From Mallotus nudiflorus (Eukaryota > Streptophyta > Magnoliopsida > Malpighiales > Euphorbiaceae), in contig CANTUR010000046.1 of NCBI GenBank assembly GCA_947683625.1, forward strand, positions 3,398,501 through 3,462,500: a stretch of 64,000 nucleotides of DNA, in the 5' to 3' direction. A program made the translations under genes and the position numbers. Shown here piece by piece: positions 1-12,039 of the stretch (its first letter is position 1; the number at the start of each line of letters is the position of its first letter). Below the pieces are notes generated by a model. It saw only the letters and a list, made by a program, of their open reading frames with translations. It was not told where the DNA came from and ran no database searches.

Positions 1-359
1 TCTTTTCTTTATGTTTCTCTAGTTTTTTCTTTATAATGATGATGAATCCACTGTCTTATTTTCTAGGGATTCGCTTTGTGTTTGCCTATATGATTTTCAA
101 CTTAACCTTTTACATCACTTATCACACCACACACATACACCATAGCCACACATTACTTCATTAAAATGCCTAATTTTCAACCGTTATGCCGCTAAAATTT
201 TGTCAACACATTACTATTTGCAGTATTTATTCCACACACTAAAAAATAAACTAGAGATAAAGAAAAAGCAATAAATAGAAACATTCTAAAATTCAAACTT
301 GCTAAATAAATAAAAACACATCAAAAATTGCAAAATTTAAACTTTATTTATTTAAGATA
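1..359. other. AT-rich DNA, no gene seen
   Basis: Low-complexity AT-rich sequence. No coding signal, repeat or RNA gene recognised on either strand. It may be the continuation of the decayed minus-strand element to its right. Confidence 0.4.
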
Positions 360-2060
360 ATGGCTAGCAAGATAATTTTCAAAAGCAAAAAAAAAAAATT
401 ATTACCACTTAGTGATAAATTCCTAACTAAGGGCCAGTTATTCATTTTTATTTTAGCTTTCATTTTCCAAATGGTAGGAAATATTTTCAGCTCCACCTCC
501 TTTCACACCATTTTTTGGCTTAACAAGGAAGTAATATTTTACCACTTAATTTAACATTTTTGTATAGTCTCATGCAAAATAATCCCTTTTAAAGCTCTAT
601 ATTCCAATTGGATCTACCATAAAGAAGGCATTAAGGGATTTTTATTATCAATAATAATTGGAAAAACCATTATTGCATTGATTAGATCTCCTGATGACTT
701 TTCTAGAATGATCCCTTTTATTTCTACTAGGGAAGTTGCTCCCCAAATGTGGAACCTAGTGACATCTTCCTTAGTCTCATGCATCATGGATCCTTTTTTG
801 TTAAAAAGTAAATTCTCTATAGCTTCAAGCCTGATTTTGGCCTTAGCATGAGGTTGGATCTCCTATTCCTTTTTTTTCTCGTGAATGCCCCTTATTTCTA
901 TAGTCCTCTATTATGTGTATGAGTCAGTGGCTAAGAAAAATTCATGTGCTCCATCTTATGCCACTACTTGTTTATTAGAACAGAATATGGCACCATAAAT
1001 TCATTATTGAATTTTGATACAAGCTCTTCATCCTAAGTTGGCCTGAATTTATGGTTGTTTCTACATAAGTTTGGAATATGTGGCTTTTTATCTGGTGCTA
1101 AAACTTTTTTAGGAGGAATTGACCTCCAATAATTTTCAAACATGTTTGGATTCATCTTAAAAGGCTAAACCACCTCATTTTCTTTGACTTTCTTTTTTAA
1201 AATCCACATTGATAGATTTGGTTGATGCCATTATGGAAGGTGAATTTTCCTCTATTAGCTTTGTCTCCTTATGTGCATTCAGGTTCATTTCCACCCTTAA
1301 GGAATGGGAAGAAGGAAAATGGTCTTGATGCATCAACATTTGACCTTGAGGCACTAATGCTTTGCTTTGAGAAATTAATTGTTCCTCAGGTCAAATATCA
1401 CCTTTTGTGTTTTGTCCTAGTCCTTAGGAAATTAATTTTTGGTCCTGGGGAAGTGGCACATACACTTGAGAAAAAGGATTTGTCATATAGCTCTAGGGAA
1501 TAAATTATTTCTCATAAGAAATATTGCCCCCTATGTCTTTTCCTTCTTATTCATACATTCCTAACTGCAAGGCTGGGTTAGTCCTTTCATCAGTAATAAT
1601 TAAACTTCTAGAGCAATTCTGTAAACTCCTTTTGAGCCACCAGTGGTTTGGATATAGTATCATATTTGAATGCTTGCTCATTCATTTTGGAAAATGCTTG
1701 CACAACATTCTATAATATTTTATCAAAATTTCCAATACTAGTGTTGATAGAATTATTAGCTTGATGTAGAGAATGAATCATATAAGGCAATGTTAATGAA
1801 TCATATAAGGCAATGTTTCTTGTAGAGCCTCCATTTTTTTTTTATAAAAATAGCCTAGGTATTAGTGCCCTTACAACTAGCAATAGTATCAATGATATTC
1901 AAATTTTGGCTTGGACAACTAAAAGGTGCCTTAGTCCAAGAATGATCATGAGGCACAAAGCCTTCATCAATTTATTTCCATAAACCACTTGTTTTTTATA
2001 GGTGAATTATTGGTCCAATAACCAACTTCCAAAATTTCTTTTTCAAATTTGTTCATCTTG
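360..2060 (-). pseudogene. Decayed minus-strand coding remnant, family not recognised
   Basis: Read on the minus strand from an ATG near 2056 (starts MNKFEKEILEVGYW), stretches of plausible protein run leftward, broken by stops and frameshifts. Examples are a piece around 1860-1990 with HDHSWTKAPFSCPSQNLN and a piece around 1620-1720 with QAFSKMNEQAFKYDTISKP. The ATG lies just downstream of a primer-binding-site-like block (2071-2090), so by position this would be a gag-like ORF of an LTR retrotransposon. I see no zinc knuckle, protease or RT motif, and I do not recognise the family. The plus-strand ORFs here have no recognisable content. Confidence 0.35.
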
Positions 2061-2070
2061 TTGAAACATA

Positions 2071-2090
2071 TCCCACTAGGCATGCCAAAA
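2071..2090 (-). other. Primer-binding-site-like block (minus strand)
   Basis: On the minus strand the sequence reads TTTTGGCATGCCTAGTGGGA, just inside a possible LTR end and about 15 bases before the ATG of the minus-strand remnant. Position and shape fit a retrotransposon primer-binding site. I cannot name the priming tRNA. Confidence 0.35.
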
Positions 2091-2092
2091 AT

Positions 2093-2886
2093 TGTTTCTC
2101 TAATTTTTAGTTTTGGTGCATGCCAAAAGATTATTAGTAAATTTATACGAGTGTGGTAGAGGATTAATTCTTTAAAATAAAAACCTAACTTCTTTTAGAT
2201 GGATTGTGAATTCCCAAATGCCTTTACCATAATTTTTTTATTTCAAGCAAATGAAAATAAAATTTAATCATAAATGAAGCATCTTGAACAATAAAAGGAA
2301 ATTGTATTAATCTAAAATTCAATACAAGCTAAAAGATGATTTTTGCTTTGAAATTAACAAGAAAATTGTTGTAAATAAGAAATGAAAATTTACTAAAGAT
2401 TATTTAAATAAAATATGCTAATGATGATTGATTTAATAATGATTATTGTCTATGTTGTGTTGATGATTGGTTTTGTGTGTCTTTATCTTTGCTCCTCCTT
2501 GCTTTTATAGACATTCTTCCTTGCATATTACTTTTCCCCAATTTAATTATTTAGCTCAAGAGTCTTTCATTCCTAAGAAATAAATTTATGTAACTTGTAA
2601 ACTTCATCCCTAAGTTGTGTTTGAATAGTTATCTCCATTCTCCATCTCCAGAACCTTCTACCTTAGTCATTCAGCTGCATTGGTAATGGGTTGGGCTTTT
2701 AACTTATTTTAGAGTTCATAATTTTAATTAAATAAAATGGATAATTAACTTAATGGCCTTAATATATTTTAGCCTAAAAAATTCAAATATGGCACAATAA
2801 AGTTGTTAAGTGAAAAATTTGATAAGTGTCTATCTTTATATTTGAGTATTCACACCAAAAGTTAATATGTCAAACATAAAAAATCC
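2093..2886 (-). mobile_element. Possible LTR, non-coding
   Basis: AT-rich non-coding stretch to the right of the PBS-like block. A minus-strand LTR would begin (on the plus strand) at the TG at 2093. The other end is not defined, and no second copy is in the window to confirm it. Confidence 0.25.
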
Positions 2887-3965
2887 TAATTGTTATTATT
2901 AATAAAAGATTTATTAGTTTTTTAATATTATTTTTGAACCAAAACACTAATATACATATTTCAATACTACTCACATTCTAAAAGCATTAATATAATACAC
3001 TTTTTTTTTATCTCAAATCACTCATTCATTTTTCCTAAACCATTAGAAATTCTATTTTTCAAATTTTTTTATTAAAATAATATTATAGATAATCCAATAA
3101 TTATTTAATAGTTCTCAACACAAATCCTATTATATGTAAAAATAATGGCAATAAATACTAAAATACATAAAAATAATGGAAATAATTATACTAAATCATT
3201 TTTCCAAAACCATTAAAAATTCTATTTTTTAATTTTTGTACTAAAATACTATTAAACATAATCCAATAATAATTTAATAGTTCTCAACACAAATCCTATT
3301 ATTTGTAAAAATAATGACAATAAATACTAAAGAAAATGGAGAAGTTAGACAAGTGGAAAAGGAAATAGGGTTTTTTTTTCTCTGTCTGCCATGCAGTTGT
3401 CGGAGACTTTACCCCTGCTAGTTAACATCTAATTTTTATTATTAATAAAATATTTATAAGTTTTTTAGTATTATTTTTGAACCAAAACACTAATATACAT
3501 ATTCCAATACTACTTAAATTCTAAAAGCATTAATATAATACATTTTTTAATCTCAAATCACTCATTCATTTTTCCTAAACCATTAGAAATTCTATTTTTA
3601 AAATTTTTTACTAAAATAATATTATAGATAATCCAATAATAATTTAATAGTTCTCAACACAAATCCTATTATATGTAAAAAAATGGCAATAAATACTAAA
3701 CTACATAAAAATAATGGAAATAATTATACTAAATCATTTTTCCTAAACCATTAGAAATTCTATTTTTTAATTTTTGTACTAAAGTACTATTATACATAAT
3801 CCAATAATAATTTAATAGTTCTCAACACAAATCCTATTATTTATAAAAATAATGGCAATAAATACTAAAGAAAATGGAGAAGTTAGACAAGTGGAAAAGG
3901 AAATAGGGTTTTTTCTTCGTTTGCCATGCAGATGTTGGAGACTTTACCCTTGCTAGTTAACGTCT
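2887..3965. repeat. Tandem duplication, two 535-545-bp units
   Basis: Unit 1 is about 2887-3430 and unit 2 about 3431-3965. Matching landmarks (CCAAAACACTAATATACATA at 2939 and 3482) give a period of 543 bp. Each unit contains two diverged sub-repeats of 165-180 bp starting near TCATTTTTCC and TTCTCAACACAAATCC, and ends in a GC-richer block (GCCATGCAG...GGAGACTTTACCC...GCTAGTTAAC). The array abuts the LINE on its upstream side, so it may be LINE 5' UTR monomers; a local satellite is the alternative. Confidence 0.8.
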
Positions 3966-3989
3966 GATCAAATAATATTTTGCTTGGGT

Positions 3990-5270
3990 CTGATCACATT
4001 GCTCATGTAGAATTGTTTTCACCTAATGGATTTCTCAATAGCCTTTAGGCATAAGTTCTTGGTGTCTTTAATAATGCTTTGCCAAAACCATCGTTTGTAG
4101 TAATGGTGACTGCATAAACTTTAGACCCCTTCCCATTACCTTCCCTTCCTCTTATTAGGCAATGAAAATCAATCTTGACATTTATAAGAAACATGTTGCT
4201 TTTTGTCAACACTCATTGATCACCAAAATAGTGTTGAATAAAGGAGATTCACTTTGGATATTTTCCTACGAGTTGGTGCCTCATCTCATTGTGCAGAGGC
4301 TTCTATTAGGTTCTTTTATAGATTGCAGCAACTAAAGAGAAAATTTGGAATCGTGGTACAATTTCTCTTAAGCCTGGCCTTCTACGCCTTCAGCAATGGA
4401 CACCAGGCTTTGACCCTTACAAGGAAAAAACCACAACTACTCAATTATGGATTAGATTTTGCCATTTACCATAGGAGTTTTAGGAACCTCAGATATCGAT
4501 TAAAATATTAGTTCCTTTATTAGGATTAATAAAGCAACCTTTGATGGCAATCGTAGACACTTTGCAAGAGTTCTATTGGATGTTGATTTGGTGGATTCAC
4601 TGCAATATCTTCTGATGCTTGATTGCAATGGAACACTACTTAACATTGATGTAGTCTATGAAACCTTGCCATTATTTTGGCATTCTTGCAACTCTATTAG
4701 TTATGGGGCTACTACATGTCAACTAGTTACGATTTAAAATGTAGAGAATAAAATTGAAGCTACCAAGAATGAAGTGAATCATGATCCTTCCAGAGGGTGG
4801 TCCTAGTTTTAGATAGAGTGATGCTTTAGGCACGCTCATTCACCTAGGCATTCTATGGAGCATTGTTCTCCTTCAGTCAAGCATGCCCAACATATAATTC
4901 TCTTAGACCCTTCGCCTAAAGTGATAGTCCTTCATCTAGACTCTACCTTGAAAGCTCCTATTGCATTAACTAATATGCTACAAACTGCTTATATCTTGAA
5001 AAAGAATAAGTTAACTTTTAAGGTTTAGGAGGCAGTGGATCAAGTTTCTAGTTCAAGTAACAGGCCTTCAGATGATCAGATTCTAGCTTAAAATAAGAGG
5101 GCTTCTATTGTTAATCAATCATAGTAGCTTCTATTGCTAATTAATCATGGGCAAATATTATAAATTCTAAGAAGGATATTTGGCAAGTTATTTCTTTTAA
5201 GAAAGAGAAAAAGAAAAAAGGGAAGTTGATGATAGCTCAAGTGCTCACAAGCAATTGACCATAAACTAGG
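3990..5270 (+). pseudogene. LINE ORF1 (DUF4283-type RNA-binding protein), decayed
   Basis: Plant L1 ORF1 proteins bind the element RNA. The frames around 4120-4520 give the typical order: KPSFV, a proline/leucine-rich stretch, KKHVAFCQHSLI, LNKGDS, and near 4360-4460 LQQWTPGFDPYKEKTTTTQL followed by WIRFCHLP. That last block is the strongly conserved DUF4283 signature. A lysine-rich segment near 5165-5240 (DIWQVISFKKEKKKKGK) marks the C-terminal part. Several stops and at least two frame changes break it. A zinc knuckle was not found. It ends about 20 bases before the ORF2 start. Confidence 0.7.
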
Positions 5271-5290
5271 TATGTTTCTCACCTCTCGTT

Positions 5291-8200
5291 ATGAACGTCT
5301 TGTATTGGAACTATCAAGGGTTAGGTAACCCTAACATATAACAAGCTCTTTATAATTTTGTTCGAACTCTTTGTTCATCTTTTATTTGTATTGAAGAGCA
5401 TACAGTGCATTTTGAGGCTATTAAAAGTAGTTTTTAGAATTCTTTGAAATCTGTCTTTTGTTTCTTTTTCTATGTCAACTAATCCCAAGTTGTCATTACT
5501 TGTTTGTAATTATATTGGAGTAGGCAATGTTAATGTTTTCTCTAGTTTTGATTAGAATATTACAATGGAGTGCCAAGTTAATAATCAATCTTAGTTTATT
5601 ACTTGTGTTTATGCTTATGTTTATTCTATAATTCGTAGATAGCTTTGGAATGCACTTAAGTATCTTGCCTATTTAATTTTAGCTAGCTAGTTTATGCTTA
5701 GGGATTTTAATGCTTGTTTTGGTGCTCATGAAAAGTTAGGTAGACCTCTAAATGTTTGATCTTGTCAGGAATTGTCCTCTATTATGACTACTTGTTCATT
5801 ATCTTGTTTAGATATAAAAGGGCCTCTCTTCACTTAGACAAATAAAAGGAGATGTATTCATAGGGTGGATATTCACTTAGACTGAGCTTTTTGTTATGAA
5901 ATTTCTTTTCTTAATTGGAGTTCAATATAGTGTCACGCTCTGATGAGCCTATATTTTTATCATAATCCTGTTTTGCTTTGTTGTTGCCAAGGCTCTTCTT
6001 TTCCTAGGCCTTTCCATTTTTTTATGTGGATGAGCCAAAAGAGTTTTTTGAATTCAGTTGGCACCTTTTGGTAATTGATTTTTGTGTTAGGTCACCCATT
6101 GTTCATTATAATGCCTAAATTGAAGTTATTACACTCTTTTTACAATGTTGGGATAAGGACACTTTTAGGCATGTCCAACTTATTTCCTCTGCTAAATAGA
6201 AGCTTTTAAACATTTAACATGAGATTGAAATTAATTGGTTCTCTGAAGCTCTTCATAGTAATGAGCTAGAGGTAAATAATGATCTTGTTATGCAATTATT
6301 GAGACAGTAATCCTTGCTTTCAGGATCAAAGTAGAATTCAATGGTTATATGAGGGTGATAGAAATTCAAAATTCTACCATACTCTTCTTATTCAATGTAG
6401 TGGCCACTCTTTTAGAGTTTCTTTAATGATTAAGGGGGCTTTGGAAATTGACTCTTCCTAGATTTATGATAATGTCACTCAATTTATTCCTCTCTCTTTA
6501 CTTTAAATCATGCTCCTCATGATCTTTTAAGGGTCAAGTAGGTATTTCCAAATGTGGTTTCTACTTCTAATAATTTATCTTTGACATTGATGCTAAGTAA
6601 TGATACTATTCGATCAGTTTTTTTATATGGATCCCTATAGTGTGTGTGGCCCTAACCGTTTCATTAGTATTTTTTCACATGTTAGGACAATGTTGGTTCT
6701 GATATTTGCACTATAGTTCATAATTTCTTTGCTATAGGATCTTTACTAGCTGGATTAAGTTCCAAATTAATGATTCTCATCCCCAAAGTGGTGGGTGCAA
6801 ATATAGTGGATAAATTCCATCCCATCATTATACGTAATTTTAATTTTAAGATTATTACTAAAATATTGGTTAATCGTCTGGGTTTTATTACTTCTAGGAT
6901 TATTTTTGCTAATCAATTTGGATTTTTAGAAGGCTAGCATATTAAGGATTGTATAGTTGCTGCTTTGAAATGTTTAATTTGATGAATCAACCTTGTTAGG
7001 GTGGTAACAAAGCCTTAAAGATTGACATTAAAAAGGCCTTTGACTCTATGGAATGGGATTTTATCATTGTGGTTCTGCAGAGTTTTAGGTTTTTAAATAC
7101 ATTTCATGATTAGATTTGGGTTATTTTTCAATTAGCTAGGCTTTTTATTTTGATTAATGGTAGCTAAAATAGGTTTTTATTTTTGTGTCTTATGGAGTTT
7201 GGCAAGGTGATCCTCTCTCTCCTTTTCTTTTTTATTTGGCTGATGATTTTTTGAGTCATAAGCTAACTCAATTAGCGTAGTCTAAAGCATTAATGCCAAT
7301 GGCATGTGGCAGTAATGTTACTTGTCCTTCCTATTTACTTTATACGGATGACATTCTTATTTTCTATAAAGCCTCTCAGACTAATATTGATCTTTTGGCC
7401 TTAATTTTTTATAATTATAGCTTTCTTTCAAGTCAGAAGGTCAATTGGAGGAAATAAAAAATATTCTTAAGCAGCAGTATTCCTTTTACTTATGCACATT
7501 CTTTATGCACTACTATAAGTATATGAGTTGGAAGTTTTCTATTTATGTATTTGGGTGTCCCTATGTTCTTTAGTGCTTCTAAATCTAGATGGCTGAAATC
7601 TATTGCCAATCATGTTATACCAAAGATGGAAGCTTGGAAGGGTCAAACTCTTTTTGTGGCTAGTCATCTTACGTTAATTAAATCTTCAATTTATGGTTAC
7701 ATAGTTTTAAGATCTACAAATGGCCTAGTTCCTTGCTTAAGCACATGGAAAAGGCCATCCGTAATTTTTTACAAACAAGCTCTACTGCTTCCAAGAAATT
7801 GGTTGCGGTTAGATAGGATAAATTTTGTGCCTTAATTGATGAAGGTGGTATTAGGTTGAAAAGATTAATTTGTTTTAACAAGGTATTGCTTGGTAAAGTT
7901 GCTTAAGAAGTTTGTTGCAATGATTCTTTTGTTTATTCATTTCTTTGCTGCATTTCTTTTAAGTTGGTGTTCCATAGACTTTTTGTTTATCTTCCTTTAT
8001 TTAGCCATTAATTTGATCTATTTACCAGGATTTTTAGAATATTTCTCAATGGCTCCCTCAAGATAATTCTTGGCTAAGTTTTTGGTTTACTAATTTTATA
8101 AGTTACACTATTGCTAACAGTATTAGAATTCCTTTTTAGTTTCATAAATGCCTTTAAGCTCGCATAAGTGATTTTATTGGAATGGGTCTTATTATGTTTT

Positions 8201-8939
8201 GGATGATTTTTCTATTGCATTCCATGATGTGGTTTCAGATTTAAATAATGTGTTTTTTCAACTTCAGACCATGATGTTTTCATTTGGCATTTTTCTCCAA
8301 ATGGTAGCTTTGCTTGTAAATGGGTGAATGACTTTTATATATCCCCTTTCCTTAAAGTCGCTTGGGGTCATGATCTTTGGAGACACTATCTTCCCCCAAG
8401 CCATTCTTTTTTTATATTAGATAGCATTACTTCAAGGTCTGCCTTCAGACAAGGTTCTCCAATGAAAAGGCATAATGCTTATTTCTTAATATCGCTTATG
8501 CTTACATGCTATTAAACCTATGGATCATGTCTTAGTCTTTTGTCCATATGCCAAGGCTTTGTGGTCTACTCTTTAAGATCTTTTTTAGGTTTGATTTTTT
8601 ATTTTTGATTCCACTATTGACTTTTATTTAGCTGCTACCTCATTTTCTTTTTCTAATTAATTGTCCACTATTTGGAAAGTGGGCGTAATCACATATTTTT
8701 GGCTTCTTTGGTATGTTCATAATCAGGCTACATTCAATAATTTATTTGTTCCATTAAATGTCACCTTTTAAAACTTATATAGATGTATTAGGGAATAAGC
8801 TCTGTTTAATGTTGGGCATATGCATAATACATAGTTTGATCTTGTTTCCCTTCATCGGCTTTATATTTCTAGAATTGCTAAGCATGTTGTCCCTCTACAT
8901 GTAATCTCTTATATCCTTCCATTAGTTTGTTAGTTTAAA
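5291..8939 (+). pseudogene. LINE ORF2: endonuclease, reverse transcriptase, zf-RVT (5' part)
   Basis: ORF2 of an L1-like element carries out target nicking and target-primed reverse transcription. The start ATG at 5291 opens MNVLYWNYQGLGNPN, the usual first line of plant L1 APE endonucleases. An endonuclease motif RDFNACFGAHEKLG is near 5700 (GDFN is usual). RT begins about 6770 with LMILIPKVVGANIVDKFHPI and continues through NQFGFLEG and HIKDCIVA. The catalytic box is YTDDILIFYKA at 7341 (FADD in most relatives). MYLGVPMFF follows at 7545, and a zf-RVT-like segment (AWGHDLWRHYLPPSHSFFIL) lies near 8350. Many stops and frameshifts; it breaks off at the insert at 8940. Confidence 0.85.
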
Positions 8940-10428
8940 TGAAAGGAGTCCTAAAGGGGGGGGGGTGAGTAGGACTATCAAATAAAAATGAGAAATTAAA
9001 AGAATTATTTGCAAGAATTTAAATAGAAGTTAAGAAGGAAGGATGAAGAACACAAAGATTTAAGGAGCTCAGATTCAACAACAATCCTACATCTCCACCT
9101 AACTTATCCCAAAGTTAGGATTTTCAATCACCCATAATCTTATTCACAAGATTGAGACTATACAAGAGTTTTATGGCTCACTCTTATAACCTTACAACAT
9201 GAGTTTTCAAGGCTCACTCCAAAAACCAAAACCTAAGTGTCTTAATGGACAACACTTAAACCAATTCCTTTAGAAATAAATCTCACTTCCCTTATAATCT
9301 AACCCAAGATTTAAGATGAAGAGAAATTCTATTTCTAACATACACCCAACTCTCACAACAGTTATATAAATAAAGAATTATTTAAGAGAATTTGAGAGCT
9401 CAATGAATGCTTAAGAAATAATGAATGATAAACAAGTTTCTTTACTTCCATTCAGCTCTAGAGGTATTTATACTAAAAAATATTGCTTTTGGAGGTGCAA
9501 ATGGTGTGTCCAATGTCTATATTTTGAATCATTGAGAGTGATGCTATTACACAGCTATTCATGTATTGAAACCGTGATTGGCTCCTCAAGACGTTTGAAT
9601 TTTTCTACACCTTTTTCATAAAAACTGTAGATATTTGAATTAGATTTCCATATAAATTTTAATCACCTAAATTGGACTTCTGTAGCTCAAGATATGTCCA
9701 AAATACTAAGGGTTGTGCAATGTATAATGCAGACTACAGTCAGACAACTATACTCAAATTGAAGCCGTGATTTTCTCCTGAAGAAATTTTAATTTGCCCA
9801 TACTTTCTTCATAAAAGCTATAGATATTTAAATTATATTTCCATATCATTTTTAATAACCTAAATTGGACTTCTGTATCTCAGGATATGTCCAAAATACT
9901 AAGAGCTATGCAATCTGAAATGCAGAATACTATCAGACAGCTATATACAAATTGAAGCAATGATTTTATCCTGAAGAAATTTTAATTTGCCCATACTTTC
10001 TTCATGAAAGTTGTAGATATTTTACTTATATTTTTATATTATTTTGAATCACCTTAATTATACTTCTTTAACTCAAGATATTTCCAAAATACTAAGAGAT
10101 GTGCAGTTTGAGATGGCAGACGTATATGTGGATTTCAACTCAAAATTTTCATAACCAAATGAACTTGGATTTTGAAAAATAAGCTCAATTCAGAAAGGTC
10201 AAAATTTCTAATTCAAATGTGAAAAAGCTAATTTTCTCATTTAAGAGCTCTAAAGATGTCAAAAGCCTTCTTGAATCTTAGAGGTTTAATTTGTCCTAAA
10301 AGTCATTATTTATCCAAAAGTGTATATGCTTGGTATATGTTTGGTATATAATTCCCTACATGCTTAATTGAAATTATTAGTATAAAAATTTTCCAAAATT
10401 TGGGGTTTGATCATGAAAATGGTCAACA
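8940..10428. mobile_element. LTR-like insert in the LINE RNase H region
   Basis: About 1.49 kb of non-coding DNA separates LINE codons WFK (ending 8939) from NLDGAAK (from about 10432). The insert starts TGAAAGGAGTCC followed by a run of G and ends near ...GTCAACA, consistent with a TG...CA solo LTR. The flanks TAAAT and AAAAT give only a poor TSD. It contains a three-copy 193-bp repeat. No ORF of interest. Confidence 0.6.
9545..10135. repeat. Three tandem copies of a 193-bp unit
   Basis: The landmark CAT(A/G)AAA...TAGATATTT occurs at 9617, 9810 and 10003, spaced exactly 193 bp. Each copy also has TTGAAGC..TGATT, CCATACTTTCTTCAT and ATATGTCCAAAATACTAAG. It lies inside the LTR-like insert. 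Confidence 0.85.
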
Positions 10429-10900
10429 AAATTTAATCTTGATGGAGCAGCTAAGTATTGTCCATGGGATACTGGAGCACATGGAATCTTCCATAATTCT
10501 CATGGTTTTGCTATTGGATCGTTTGTTATTCTGTTGGGTGTTCACTTAGGTTTTGAAGCAGAGATGATGGCTACCATGTCTTTAGTTTTTTTAGATATTC
10601 AACATAATTTTCCTCTTTATGGATTGATAGTGATTCAGCTTTTATTATTCAACTAGTTCAAAATTGTAGCCTTTAAATGCCATGGGAGATGCGCAAGGAT
10701 TGGCATTCTTTTCTGGTCTCCATTCAAACCTTGCATTTTTAGATCAGCCATGATTTTTGAGAGGGGAATCAAGTTACTAATTGCCATACTAATATGGTGG
10801 CCACACCTCTTAATAGTGAGTACTGTTAGCCTTCTTATCCCACTGAATGCAATACTTTAGTGTTTAATGATGCTATGGGATGTATTAGTTATCATTTTTT
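10429..10900 (+). pseudogene. LINE ORF2 C-terminal RNase H domain
   Basis: Continuation of LINE ORF2 after the insert. It shows the order of plant L1 RNase H: NLDGAAK (first Asp), GIFHNSHGFAIGSF, GFEAEMMATMSLV (Glu) and WIDSDSAFIIQLVQN (second Asp), with frame changes between blocks. The domain degrades RNA in the RNA-DNA hybrid; it typifies plant L1 subfamilies with a terminal RNase H. Stops make it non-functional. Confidence 0.8.
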
Positions 10901-11095
10901 TTATATTTTATTCTAAGAATTTGTGTTGTCTTTACCTTTTGAGGTTTTATTACACTTTGATATATTTTTATTAATAAAATTCTTAGTGTTGGTGTGTGAA
11001 GTAGGTGCTAAAGAGGTGTCAGCCTAGCTAGGATGTCTTAGTGCATCATCTTATTCTAACGAAAGTAGCTTTATATTAAAAAATACTAAAGAAAA
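10901..11095 (+). other. LINE 3' UTR and A-rich end
   Basis: Non-coding tail with GGTGCTAAAGAGGTGTCAGC and GTGCATCATCTTATTC, then A-rich sequence. Typical position for the LINE 3' UTR. From 11096 to 11215 there is only AT-rich sequence, possibly the 3' UTR of element A. Confidence 0.5.
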
Positions 11096-11215
11096 TAAAA
11101 TTAGTGTAATCTATTTTATTTGTAATCTATTTAGTTACTTTTTTCTCCTTAGAAAAATTTTTATTTTAAAATACATATGCTTAATTCTATATAAAATACT
11201 TTATTTATACTACAT

Positions 11216-11344
11216 TTAAAACACTACTCCTTTTATATTAAAAATTATGTCTTCTTCAAAAGGTCTTGACCATCTTTTCTTTATTTTCCCTAGAAATAAT
11301 CTTAATCTAGAGTTGTAAAGCATAACTTTTTCTCCCACTTCAAA
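11216..11344 (-). pseudogene. Element A: C-terminal end of Ty3/gypsy pol
   Basis: On the minus strand this encodes the end of a gypsy integrase region: HFEVGEKVMLYNSRLRLF, then KIKKRWSRPFEEDIIF, matching the usual VLLYNSRLRLFPGKLKSRWSGPF pattern. It is cut from the rest of A's integrase (from 14302 rightward) by a solo LTR. The ORF running past 11345 is made by the LTR and is not part of the gene. Confidence 0.8.
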
Positions 11345-12039
11345 ATGCTTGTAAGCACCCAATTTCAGGATAGTTGAGTATGGATGCATTAATGGACTCA
11401 AATGATGAAAATACGTTACAAATAGGTTTATGGTTATTGATTTTTTAATCTCAAGGCTTAATTGCATTTTTAAGGACTTAATTGTAATATTTTCTTTAGG
11501 AACCTAATTGAAAAATTTTGATTCAAGGGTCACTTTGTAATTAAAATCAAAATCTCACTATTCCGATCAGTGTATGTCCTTATTTTTCAATTAATTTTGA
11601 TTTTTAAAATAATTTTTTTTTGTTTTCCTTTAGTTCAAAAATAAATTTAAAAAATAATAAAATAGTTTTTTATCATGATAATCTCATATTATCAAGAAAT
11701 TTTAGAGATAAAGTTTCAATTTTTTTTTAAAAATCTCTCTTTATCTCATGTGATTTGAAAATCACATGAAATAACAGGAGGTTGATTTTTGGGTTTTATA
11801 AACTGATAGGTTTAACTCAAAAAGGTGGTGCTTCTTCTTATAAAAAAACATATAGAGAAAAAAATTTTAAAAGGCATAAAGAGTTTTCAAAAGAAAAAAA
11901 TCATCTTCTTTTTTCTTTGATTTTGACATTCGTAAGTCAAAAAACACACAGAAAGCCTAGGATCGATAATCAAGAACTATAGACTTTAATCCCACGTAGT
12001 GAATCCAACAACCTTTCAGGGACAAATCAATACTACATT

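Larger units (their letters stand above)
3966..11095 (+). mobile_element. L1-like LINE (non-LTR retrotransposon), decayed, with internal insert
   Basis: Plus-strand element with plant L1 order: ORF1 with a DUF4283-like domain, ORF2 with endonuclease, RT, zf-RVT and C-terminal RNase H, then a 3' tail. It is interrupted at 8940-10428 by an LTR-like insert. All ORFs carry stops and frameshifts. The 5' limit is uncertain; the 3' limit is set by A-rich sequence near 11080-11095. No convincing TSD found by eye. Confidence 0.8.

Noticed and set aside
1222..1715. 93- and 63-codon plus-strand ORFs
   Set aside because: No recognisable content; the minus strand in the same place gives more protein-like text linked to an upstream PBS-like site.
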